A DNA stretch of 64,000 nucleotides from the NCBI GenBank assembly GCA_022578965.1, contig MU400624.1:62001-126000 (forward strand), given 5' to 3'. The position numbers were made by a program, and so were the translations under genes. This document shows positions 1 through 10,434 of this stretch, in pieces (position 1 is the stretch's first letter; each line of letters starts with the position of its first letter). The stretch is from Xylaria sp. FL1777. Its lineage: Eukaryota > Ascomycota > Sordariomycetes > Xylariales > Xylariaceae. A model generated the notes under the pieces. The model made no database searches and was not told the DNA's origin. It saw only the letters and a program-made list of their open reading frames with translations.

Positions 1-196
1 GTGCTAGGTGATAACAACTATCCGAGCCGCGCTCGAGGCCTGTTCGAGGTATGTCTTATTCCTCGACTCGTTGGGGTGACCTCCAATATAATGGGTTGTG
101 GATAGCAAGCTACTTTCTCCCAGCCTTGAGGTTTGGGAGTCGCGACAATTCAATTTCAATGGCAAGGCTGGCCTGAGTGGGGCGGCCAAGCTGTAA
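1..196 (+). CDS. Possible 3' end of an unidentified gene (partial at the left edge)
   Basis: Only frame 1 is open over positions 1-48 (..GDNNYPSRARGLFE), and this run ends exactly at a perfect fungal 5' splice site, GTATGT, at 49. If the intron is 49-130 (acceptor TTGAG), the frame continues for 21 codons at 131-193 and stops with TAA at 194-196, giving a C-terminus ..GLSGAAKL. A terminal AKL is a peroxisomal targeting signal type 1 variant. The gene would run toward TAP42 (tail to tail, stops 192 bp apart). Doubts: the acceptor is not a YAG, the more usual CAG acceptor at 123 would give an immediate stop, and I do not recognise the family. It may be spurious. Confidence 0.3.
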
Positions 197-388
197 CATA
201 CAAACATAAGGTATTCACCCCGTTAGATTCACGGGCCTTCGGTTTACATGCATATTGAAGAAGCCCGGTTAGGTAACCGTGTATGCATATATCAGTACTT
301 ACGTTGGCATGCTCATGATAGGCGTTTATTCTGTCTCTTGTACTCATCGTTGGCACCTTAAAAGGACGAAAACGATTTTTTTTATATA

Positions 389-1474
389 TTACCCTCTGTT
401 GATTGTGTTTCCGCTTCCACGTGGGTTCGCCTCTGTGAAGTCGTCCCACTCCCGAGCCTTCATAGTTTCTTCGTCTGCTTTCTCCATATTATCCTCGTCA
501 GGCTCTGGTTGCCTTCCACTTGCTTCACCGCCTCCCTCAATGATGCCGCCCCTTCTCCTTTCTTCCTCTAGATATTCGTCGATAGACATTGTCGGAAGGT
601 TGTGCCCTGGCCGGAATACCCCGCGCTGGAGTTCCCGCCGATCACCCACTAGGGTGAATGGCCGTAGTGGCTTTCCTTCTTTGCTAAGTAACGGCCCTTT
701 AAAACCGGCTTGCAGCCGCAACGGGGCGTCGAGCTTCTCAGAGTAGCCATCGTTGTCTATAGATTCCTTGCGCCTCCGTTCATCCTCTTCTAAAGTTGTA
801 TCTTGGGGCATTAAGGGGATAGGGGCTTGCGCTAAGACTTCCGCTTCGCGGTTGATGCCTTCGAGACCTTGAAATGTCATATGAACACTCAAGGCAATAT
901 TAGCAAGGTATAGCTCGCGAACAGCCTCTTCATCTCCACCATCCTGTAGATACCGAGGTGAGTTGCGCATATACTCCAACTTCTGCTTCAGTTCCTTCTC
1001 AGCCTTAAAGTTCGCAATTTTGGCGTTGCGACGGGCGTTAGGGTCTCTGGCTGAGATGGTTGAGAAGCTGGTGGGATCTTCATTGTACTCTGCAAGGAGT
1101 TTACTATCTCGAGGAGGCAGAATTGAGTAGCTGTCCAAGAGATGAAGGAATCTCTCATAGGCGTCGCGGGTCGAGGTCAAGATTCTTCTTCGTTCCAAGG
1201 GTGAGCTGGTTGAGACTTTCTGAAGCAACTCAGCTATGTGGTAGAAGACTAGGAGATAGGGCAGATCTGATGTTGCAACATCCTCGAGGGACTCATTTGT
1301 GCTGAACAGCGAAATCTTGTCGATTATTTGCACGCATTCCTCATAAGACTGTCGAGCTGCTGCAACATCCTCCTGGTACGTTGATGAGGTCATATCGTAG
1401 GACCCCTCGACTGCCAAGCGTTTTCCTTCAGCGGCTTGGAAGGCCGACTTCAGGGTCCTGGGTTCCTCGGCCAT
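389..1474 (-). CDS. TAP42: TAP42/alpha-4 family regulator of PP2A-type phosphatases
   Basis: Single-exon gene of 361 residues, about normal for the family. Tap42/alpha-4 proteins bind the catalytic subunits of PP2A, PP4 and PP6 phosphatases and link them to TOR signalling in the cytoplasm. The N-terminal two thirds read as the usual helical, TPR-like repeats. Near residues 145-170 is the conserved basic helix ..RRNAKIANFKAEKELKQKL... The C-terminal part has the family signatures KPLRPFTLV near 265, FRPGHNLPTMSIDEYLEEE near 287-305 followed by RRRGGIIEGGG, and WDDFTEANPRGSGNTINRG at the very end. The start is the ATG at 1474, with the family-like N-terminus MAEEPRTLKSAFQAAEGKR. The gene is intact and not RIP-mutated, although an LTR element begins only 258 bp upstream of the ATG. 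Identification is confident; the phosphatase partners are known from the family, not shown here. Confidence 0.93.
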   Translation of the reverse strand: MAEEPRTLKSAFQAAEGKRLAVEGSYDMTSSTYQEDVAAARQSYEECVQIIDKISLFSTNESLEDVATSDLPYLLVFYHIAELLQKVSTSSPLERRRILTSTRDAYERFLHLLDSYSILPPRDSKLLAEYNEDPTSFSTISARDPNARRNAKIANFKAEKELKQKLEYMRNSPRYLQDGGDEEAVRELYLANIALSVHMTFQGLEGINREAEVLAQAPIPLMPQDTTLEEDERRRKESIDNDGYSEKLDAPLRLQAGFKGPLLSKEGKPLRPFTLVGDRRELQRGVFRPGHNLPTMSIDEYLEEERRRGGIIEGGGEASGRQPEPDEDNMEKADEETMKAREWDDFTEANPRGSGNTINRG

Positions 1475-1731
1475 GTTGACTCTAAATGCCGTCGAATTTT
1501 AACTAAAACATTTATATGTATAAGACTGAATGTTTTGTAGGAACAGATGCGACTATTGAAAAGGGTTCGTTGGAATAATATGACGTGACCAAGCAGAGCT
1601 GAATGGTAGAGCTGGATGGAGCACTGGCACAGATGCAAGGATCCAAGGGAAGGGATCAAGTGTGGTGGATGTGGGGCTAGATGCACACCAGTAGTGGAAT
1701 ATATGCATGTTCCAGAAATCAATAGTACATT
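1475..1731 (-). promoter_or_regulatory. Remaining native 5' flank of TAP42
   Basis: This 257-bp stretch of ordinary base composition lies between the TAP42 start codon and the first base of LTR element E1. It ends with the target duplication ACATT. It is inferred to be the proximal half of a promoter region once shared with DCL1. I see no clear TATA box. Confidence 0.6.
1727..1731. repeat. Target-site duplication of E1, left copy
   Basis: ACATT directly before the left LTR of E1. The same five bases follow the right LTR at 7330-7334. If the element is given a canonical TG start, the duplication is the 4-bp ACAT. Confidence 0.8.
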
Positions 1732-1951
1732 GTGCCTTCTGAATACTGGCCCAGAACCTTGTAATTACTACGTAGGGTTAGGTCTGTACTTAAAAAGGTG
1801 GATGTTAAAGGAAAAACATCTCTTAAGTATAGTACTAAGAAACTATGTATAAATATTACTAATTTAAGTAAAGCTAGTTTATGCTTTTTAAGTTTTTGCA
1901 TAGTAATTATTGCATAATATATATTATAGCTTATGCTACTTAAAAGCTATA
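1732..1951. repeat. Left LTR of E1
   Basis: 220 bp. The outer ~100 bp are hardly mutated (for example GTGCCTTCTGAATACTGG); the inner ~100 bp are heavily converted to A/T. It aligns without gaps to 7110-7329 and, inverted, to 7365-7584 and 30488-30707. Confidence 0.88.
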
Positions 1952-4900
1952 ATTACTTTTTTTGCTAAATAACTATTTTAATTATTTATAAAAATAAAGC
2001 TATTTATAAATACTTTTTAATATTTATATTACTAATACTTTTAATTTTTGTTTATTTTTTTTTAATATATGTTTATTAATATATTATAAACTTTTTACTA
2101 AATAGCTATTTTTGCTATAAGTTAAAAATAAGTTATTATTATTATATTTATTAAGTAATGTTATTTTTTTAAAGTTTTATAATTTATATATATTATTATA
2201 ATAATAATTTATAATAGTTTATAAGTTATTATAATATAGTTTAAATTTATTAGCTTGCTATTTAATATATAAAACTTAATTACTAGTTTTATAAGTTTTA
2301 ATTAAGCTTTTTTTTTTTTGCAAATAAGCTTAAATTTAGTTTTTTAATGCTTTTAAACTACTAAAGTAATTATATATTAATAATACTTTATAGTTTTATA
2401 CTAAATATTATTAAAATTTAACTTTTTTTTTTTGTTTAAATTTTTAATATAATTAATAATTTTTATAGCTAGTTATTAATTTAGTAATTACATTTTAAAT
2501 AGTAAAAAATAACTGCTATAATTATTAAGCTTTAAAGTTTAATTATATATATAAATAGCTACTTTTAATAAAGTTTAAAAATTAAAATAGCAATAAATTA
2601 AACTTTTATATAGCATAATTTGCTTAATATTACTATTAGCTTTTTTAATTTTGCTATTATTTCTAGGTTTTTTAAGTATAATTAACTTTATAATAAAACT
2701 GTTTAATTTATGCTAATTAGTTGCTTTTTTGCTTATAAATATATTTGCATTATTGCTTATTTATTTTTTAAAAAAACTAAACATTTTGTTAATTTATTAA
2801 ATTAATAGTTTTATTGCTTTAAAACTAACATTAAGTATTATTTTTACTTTAATTTATATAATAATATATTTAATATATATTAATAGCTTAAAATTAGCTA
2901 TAAATATATAGTTTATAGCTTAATACATAAGTAATAAAAGTAGTATAATAAGTTATAAGTTTAAAAATTTATTTAATAATAGTTTTATTAGCTAATATTA
3001 ATTATATTTAGTAATAATTTACTAAGTAATAAATATAGCTTTTAAATATTAAAAACGTTTATTTAGCTTTTAAATTAAGCTTTTAATAGTAGTATGCCTT
3101 AAATTAATATATGTATTTTTTGCGTTTTATAGCAATTTTAGTACTTTAAGCATTTTTAAAAGCGCTATAGCTTAAAATGCTATACTAACTAAATATAAAA
3201 AGTTTTTTAAAGCTTATTTATAGTTAATTAGCTTAAATAATATGCTATTTTTTTTAATAAAGTGCTATTTTATTTATTTTAAATTTATATTATATAGCAA
3301 TTTAATTTTAAAACAAAGATTTTTAAAAATAGCTTGTAAATTTATAATATTAAAGTATTATAATAGTATTATTAGCTATATTTTAGCTTTTAGCAATAAT
3401 TTTATATTAGCTTTAGCTTTTATTAATAAAAAAACTAGTATAATTAATAGTTTTAATAGCTAGTTTGCTAAAATATTTAATTTGCTTATTTTATATATAA
3501 TTTTTACGCTAAAATGTTTAATAACGTTTAAAAAACGTATTATTTTTATTAATTATTTTATTTTTGTTTTTATTATTATAAAAAACTTATAATTTATATA
3601 AATAATAACTTTTTTTTTTTTATTTAATATTATTAATATTAAAATGCTAGCATTATAGCTAGCAATTTTTTTTTTTGCGTTAAATAATATAATTAGTATA
3701 CTTTAAGCTTTTTTAAAAAGTATATTACTAAATGCAAAAATGTAGTTATTTTATAAAAATGCAGCTATATTAAATATGCTTTAATATAATATATACTTAA
3801 GTTAATATTTATTATAAATAAAAGCTTTTAATTAAAAGCTTAAATAATTAATATAATAGTAATAGCTTTATAAATTTTTTGCTATATATTTTTAGCTTTT
3901 ATGCTTAACTTTATTTTTTAGTTTTTAGGTTTTTTTATTAGTATAATTAATAATATAGCAATTAATAAATAGTTTTTAATAAAATGCTTAAAATAGCTTG
4001 CAGTATTTATAAATGCTTTTATTTTTGTAGTAGTTTTAAACATAAGTTATTTTTGTACTGCTATAACTTTTGCTAAGTTTGCTTTAATACTATTATAAAA
4101 AACGTTAAAACTAAAAAAAATACTAAAATTTATAAAAAGCAGTATTTTTAATATATTAACTATTATGCTATATTTAATTAATTATGTAAATAGTAAGCAA
4201 TAATACTTATATAATTGTTTTTTTATTTTAGCTTAAATATAAATATTATTAAGTAAGCTAACTAGCTATTTATAAAAAGGTTTAATTATTTTTTATATTA
4301 GTGCTTAAAATATTATTAAAGCGTTATAAAGTTTAAAAAGCATTATTATTTATTTATATAGCTTAAATAATATAATAAACGCTATTTTTTTGCAATATAG
4401 TTTATATATAACAATATGCTAAAATTTATTTTTTAAGTTAACAAAAGTATATTATTAATGCTTTATAGCTTGCTATATTTAGTTTACTATATTAAATAAC
4501 AAATAAGCTTGTTTTTTTGTTTTTTTATTAATTTTATAATAATTATAATAAAAATGCTATATTATTAATTTATTATTTTTATTAAGCTTAATAATTATAT
4601 TTAGCGCTTTTTTTAAAGTTAATAACGTTAATAAACTTTATAGCTTTATGCTTTTTTTAATGTAAATATTTTTATATGTTTTTATAAACTTATATAGCGC
4701 TTTTTTTTGCGCTAAGCTATATTTTTGCAATAATAGTTTAACTAGCAAACTATTATTTATATTAATATAATGCTTTATTTTAATAATAATATTAATTTTT
4801 TACTTAAAGTAATTAAATAGTTTAAAAAAGTTTTTTATATAATAGTTTTAATATTTAATAATTTATAGTTTTTTTAAGGTATTTTTATGCTATTTAATAG

Positions 4901-7109
4901 TTATAATATAGCACTTTTTGCTAGCTATACTAGCAAATAAACATTTTATTAGCTATATTAAAAGGCTTTTTTTAAACCTAAATAGTATAATAACTTTATA
5001 ACTATTTAAAATAGCAAAAATGCTTTTTTATTTATAAAAAATCTGTTTTTTAATAGTTATATTGCTTAAAAAAATATAGTTTAATATTACATTTATTATT
5101 AACGTTTATATTTTTAATATACTGCTAGTAGTTATAAAATTTGCTATTATTTTGCAATTTTTAATTATTTAAGGTTTTGTTTTATTAATGCTATATATTA
5201 TGCTTTGTTTTTATAACTAATATAATATTAGCTTAAATGCTAAAAATTATAAAATATAATAATTAATATAACTATAGTTTTAAAAAACAGTAAATTTATA
5301 GCTATTAGTTAGCTTAGCTAAAAAAAAATTATAATAATTATTATAACTATTTTTTAGCTTTTATTTTTTATTAAGGTTTTTTTAGCTTTTATTTATTTTA
5401 ATTAATAAAGCAAAGCTATTTTAAGTAGTATTAAAGATTTTAGCAAGTTTTTTATTAATTATATTATTTTTAAAACAATTAATAAAGCATTGCTTTATTT
5501 TATTAGCATTGTTTTTATTTTTAGCATTATTTGTAATAAAAACGCGCTTAAAGTTATTAATTAAAGCTTTGCTTTTAAAAGTTTTATATTTATTTTAAAC
5601 TTTATTAAATCTGCTAGAAAAATTTTTATAAAAAAGCCTGCTTTTAATAGTTATAAATTAACTAATTTGCTTTTTTTAGTTTGTTTTAAAGTTTTTAAGC
5701 TATTTAGCTTTTGTTTTGCAGTTTTTTGCATAATAACTAATTTTGCTGCAATTAAAACACTTGTTTTATATTGCTTAAGCTATAAATCTAGCTTTAAATT
5801 AGTTATTTTTATGTTTTATAATTTAGCTTATTTTTTATTTATTAGTTTTAAAGTTTAAAATTATTAATATTAATAACGTTTTAATGTAATTTATTAGTTA
5901 AATTTATGCTATGTTTAGTTTTTTAGTAGTTTTAGCGCTAATATTACATTTGTAGTATAGTACTAAAATGCTTTATAGTTAAACTATTATTTTAAAAGTA
6001 CTATAGATTTTTAGCTTAATTAATATTATAGCTACTATGCAAAATAGCTATATAGCTTTTTTAATTATTTAATTAATATTTAAATTATTACTAAACTTTT
6101 TTATATATAGCTAAATTATTAATATAAAATTAGTTAATTTATTAATAATAACATTATAAGTTTATTATATGTTTTTAATAATTATTAATAGTTTATAAAA
6201 CGCTATATAAAACTACTATAAAAAGTTTATTAATGCTTTATTTTATGCTAATAATATATTAATAAATATTATTAATAAGCTATAAAGTACATTATATTTA
6301 GCTAATATTTAAATTATAGCTTTTAAAAAGTTTACTTAATTAGCGTTATAATAATAAACAAATAAAGCTATTTAGTAAAAGTTTTTTTTTAATTTTATTG
6401 CAACTTTTTTTAGCTATAGTTTATATAGTACTAACGCTTAAATTAAGCAATTTTAAATGCTTTTAACTTTATTAAAAGTTATATAATTTGCTTTTATTAG
6501 CTATAATATTGCTAAAAATATTACTTTGTTTTTTGCTTTATAATTATTTAGTTAAACAGCATTACTTAATAAAAATATATTTAAAAAAATAGTTTAAATA
6601 TGTTATTTTTACTTAGTTTATAAATTATTAAGCTTAAAATACTTATAAAAGTTAAAAGTTAAATTTTTAAGCTTTTTATTACTTGTTATATTAATTAGCT
6701 GCTTTATATATAATACTTAGTTATTTTTTAAATTAATAAGCTTACTTATTAAATTATTAACTTTATTTTTTAGCTTTTGCTTTTTTAGTGTTATATTTAG
6801 TTTTTGTTATATTTTTATTAATATAGCTTTAATTTTATTAAATTGCAGTTATAAATTAACTGCAAGTTAATTAATATGCTTATAAACACTTTTAATAATA
6901 TTACTAACTGCTAGCTTAATTAAGTTATTGCTTTTAAAGCTAAGCTTTATAGTTTTATTATTACTTTTAGCTATTTTATTAAATTAATACTAAAGTATAT
7001 AAAGTAAAAATAAAGTTAAAAAATAAAGTAAAAAGTAAGTAAAGTATTAATATGTTGCATAAAGGTTTATTTAAAATATAATGTTATAAAGCTGCTTAAA
7101 TAGCTATTT

Positions 7110-7329
7110 ATACTTTTTAAATATTAGCTTAAAACTTTATAATTATTATATAAAGTTAAGTTTATATTTAAAAAAATAAATATTAAAGAAAAGATATTTT
7201 TTAAGTATAGTACTAAAAAACTATGTATAAATACTACTAATTTAGGTAAAGCTAATTTGTACTCCTTAGGTTTTTATATAGCAACTGTTGCATGGTGTAC
7301 ACTATGGCTTGTGCTGCCTAAAAGCTATA
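7110..7329. repeat. Right LTR of E1
   Basis: 220 bp, and the mirror image in preservation: the inner part is RIP-converted (ATACTTTTTAAATATTAG where the left LTR has GTGCCTTCTGAATACTGG), while the last ~90 bp beside the host spacer keep GC-containing sequence such as CAACTGTTGCATGG and GTGCTGCC. Confidence 0.88.
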
Positions 7330-7334
7330 ACATT
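7330..7334. repeat. Target-site duplication of E1, right copy
   Basis: ACATT, identical to 1727-1731. Confidence 0.8.
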
Positions 7335-7364
7335 AGGTACCTCTTATGTAGATAGGTAAATAGG
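7335..7364. other. 30-bp remnant of host DNA between E1 and E2
   Basis: This unique sequence belongs to neither LTR. It begins AGGTACCTC and ends with ATAGG (7360-7364), the left target duplication of E2. Its TAGGTA-type composition resembles the host sequence just right of 30712. It is inferred to be a piece of the original TAP42-DCL1 intergenic region, and it has escaped RIP. Confidence 0.75.
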
Positions 7365-7584
7365 TGTGGCTTTTAGGCAGCACAAGCTATAGTGTACACT
7401 GTGCAACAGTTGTTATACAAGAACCTAAGAAGCACGAACTAGCTCCACCTAAATTAGTAATATTTATATATAGTTTTTTAGTACTATACTTAAAAGATGT
7501 TTTTTTTTTAATATTTACTTTTTTAAGTATAAACCTAACTTTATGTAGTAATTATAAAGTTTTAAGCTAATATTTAAAAAATAT
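7365..7584. repeat. Inner LTR of E2
   Basis: 220 bp, the reverse complement of E1's right LTR. The ~75 bp beside the spacer (TGTGGCTTTTAGGCAGCAC...) are little mutated; the far part (..CTAATATTTAAAAAATAT) is RIP-converted. Confidence 0.88.
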
Positions 7585-8208
7585 AAATAGTTATTTAAGT
7601 AGCTTTATAGCATTACATTTTAAATAAACCTTTATATAATATATTAATACTTTATTTACTTTTTACTTTATTTTTTGATTTTATTTTTATTTTATATACT
7701 TTAGTATTAACTTAATAAAATAGCTAAAAATAGCAGTAAAACTATAAAACTTAGCTTTAAAAGTAATAATTTAATTAAACTAACAATTAATAATATTATT
7801 AAAAATATTTATAAACATATTAATTAACTTATAGTTAATTTATAACTATAATTTAATAAAATTAAAGCTATATTAATAAAAATATAACAAAAACTAAATA
7901 TAATACTAAAAAAACAAAAGTTAAAAAACAAAGTTAATAATTTAATAAATAAGCTTATTAATTTAAAAAATAACTAAATATTATATATAAAGTAATTAAT
8001 TAATATAACAAGTAATAAAAAGCTTAAAAATTTAACTTTTAATTTTTATAAGTATTTTAAGCTTAGTAATTTATAAACTAAGCAAAAATAGCACATTTAA
8101 ATTATTTTTTTAAATATATTTTTATTAAGTAATATTATTTAATTAAATAGTTATAAAGTAAAAAATAAAGTAATGTTTTTAGTAATACTACAGCTAATAA
8201 AAGCAAAT

Positions 8209-8224
8209 TATATAACTTTTAATA
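8209..8224. repeat. 16-bp flanking duplication of the 2.2-kb insertion, left copy
   Basis: TATATAACTTTTAATA, repeated at 10419-10434. Confidence 0.7.
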
Positions 8225-10418
8225 TATATTGTATTATTTAAGCTAATAGCTTATTAGTTATGCTAGTTTTTATTTTTTATATATATAAATAAAAACTATG
8301 TTTATAAGTTAAAAGCAAACTATAAATAGCTTACTTTTTTCTTAGTAGCTAAGTAAAAACATTTTATATTTACTTTTAAGTTATACTAGTTTTGCTATAA
8401 TTTTATTAAGTGCTTTGCTTTTTACTTTTTTGCTTTTAAGTTGTTTGTTTATTTATATTATGCTATTAATTAAGTATATATACTTTTATGTAGTTATTTT
8501 GTAGTTTTTTTTTCTTTGTATTTTTTTTGTTTTATAGTTTGCTTGCTTTAGTATTACTGCTTGCTTTATGTTATTTATAGCAGTTTTTTTAATTTTAATA
8601 CTTATTTAGCTAAGTATGCTGCTTTTTTTTTTAATCTTTTTTTAAACCTTTTTTTATTATATTGCTAATATATTATAGTTTGCTTGCTTTAATATTACTA
8701 CTAGCTTTTTATTGCACTAGTTTTTTTATAACTAAGTTATAATTAAATTATAAGCAAAATTAATTGTTTATTATTTTTTAGTTTGCTTTTTGCATATTTA
8801 TTTTTTAAGCTATTTTTATGCTTTTTATAGTAAGCTTACTAAATAAACATAGCTTATAAATAGCTTATATATTAAGCAATATAAAGTAGCAATAAATAAT
8901 AAGTTATTTTACTTAGTTATTTATGCTAATTTTTTTTTCTTTTAATTATTAACTTTATTACTTTTATTACTATTACTACTATATGTTTAACTTATGTTTG
9001 CTTTAATATATTAAAGTGCTTAATTTATAATATAATTAATTATTAATACATTATAATTATATAAAAATTTACTTTATTATAACTGTTATGCTTTTTATAA
9101 TATATATTTATAACTAGCTTAGCTTAAATATATATATTAATTAATATTAAGCTTATATATTTAAAGTTATAAGTTATTTTATTATAGTTTTTATTAGTTA
9201 TTTAATTTATAATATTAAACAAAATAGCTAATAGCTTATTACTATATAATTTAAGCTTTTATAACTATTTATTATTATGTTTTTTTGCTATAACATTAAT
9301 TTTTAAAATAAAAGTAAATGCTTTAGTACTTTGCGTTAAAGTATTATTAATAGCTTTAAAATTTATATTTATTAAGCATGCTAAAATGCTTAAGCTATAC
9401 TGCTATTATATTGTTTATATTATAATAGTATATTATGCACTTTTTATTGCTATTTTTTTTATGCTAACTATATAAAAACATTAATAACTTTTATGTTTAT
9501 AATATTATTAATAAGTTTGCTAAATGCTTATAATGCAAAAAAAGCAAAATAAGCGCTAAAAATAATAATTATAGTTCTATAAATACTTTTAACTATATTA
9601 ATATTTATACGTTTTTAAGCTTTACTTTATGTTTATTTTAACTATTAAAATTCTTTTAATTTTAAGTACTACTAATAATTCTTTAGCTTAAAAAAGTTAA
9701 TAAAGAACTTTAATTGTTTATTAAAGCTTATATAGCTATGCGTTATTTTTGTACTAATAAAGATATTTAAGCTGCATTTATAGCTAATATGCAACTTTAA
9801 GTTACAATTAAAAAAGCAAAAAAAGCTACAATAAGTAAAAAAGCCAAAAGTTTTACATAAATAAACTAGTTAAAAAATATTTATATAACCTTTAAAAGTT
9901 AGCATTATTATATATTTAATAGTTAAAAGTTTTAATAGAATTTTAGTGTTTAATGCTTAATAAAGTTACTTAATTGCTTTACTTTTTTATAATATATGCC
10001 TTTTAATTTCTATAGTTTTATATTTGTAATTTTATATTGCTGTTTTTAGTACTTTATTATATTATGTTTTACTTTAAAGTTTATAAACGTAAGCTTATAA
10101 TAAGCAGCTCTTTTAAAACTATAAATAACAAATAGCTTTATAATAACTGCTTTAACTTTTGCTTTATAGTTATAGTAAACCTTTTTTAGCTTAAAAAAAA
10201 GCTAATATTAATGCTTAGCTATTTTTGCTTTATATTTAAAGGCCTTTATTTCTATATTTTTATAGCTGCTTATAACTTAATTAGTTTTTTAGCTATGTTA
10301 TAATAGCTAAGCCTTTTTATATTTAAAACTTATTTAGCTATTTCACGTGCTTTTTTTAGGTTATATAATAACTAATAGCTTAATTAAAAATTTGTTTGCT
10401 TTTTTAGTGTACTATAAG
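8225..10418. mobile_element. 2.2-kb insertion of unknown class inside E2
   Basis: E1 has no counterpart of this segment: E1 reads straight through the empty site, while E2 leaves the alignment after 8224 and resumes at 10419. The insertion is 2,194 bp and is flanked by a 16-bp direct repeat, TATATAACTTTTAATA (8209-8224 and 10419-10434), present once in E1. A duplication that long fits a target-primed (LINE-like) insertion better than an LTR element. However, I see no terminal A tract, and the two ends show only a vague inverted resemblance (AGCT.ATTAGTTAT near both). It is RIP-degraded with no usable frame. The class is undecided. Confidence 0.7.
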
Positions 10419-10434
10419 TATATAACTTTTAATA
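10419..10434. repeat. 16-bp flanking duplication of the 2.2-kb insertion, right copy
   Basis: Identical to 8209-8224. It marks where alignment to E1 resumes. Confidence 0.7.

Larger units (their letters stand above)
1732..7329. mobile_element. E1: RIP-degraded LTR retrotransposon, family 1
   Basis: The element is 5,598 bp, flanked by identical ACATT duplications and bounded by two directly repeated 220-bp LTRs (1732-1951 and 7110-7329). The LTRs align end to end without gaps and differ mostly by C>T and G>A. The interior is extremely AT-rich (mostly A/T with scattered GCT, AGC and TGC) and stops occur in all frames. No gag, protease, reverse transcriptase or integrase motif survives, so the superfamily and transcription direction cannot be told. 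E2 is a second copy in inverted orientation, of exactly the same length once later insertions are removed. RIP makes substitutions, not indels, which explains the conserved lengths. The termini read GTGCC...CCACA (or TGTGCC...CCACA with a 4-bp duplication). Confidence 0.88.

Noticed and set aside
3242..3463. 73-codon frame almost identical to one at 13442-13663 (minus), as if a conserved small protein
   Set aside because: They are the same place in E1 and inverted E2. Similarity is explained by shared ancestry of the elements; the composition is that of RIP-converted DNA.
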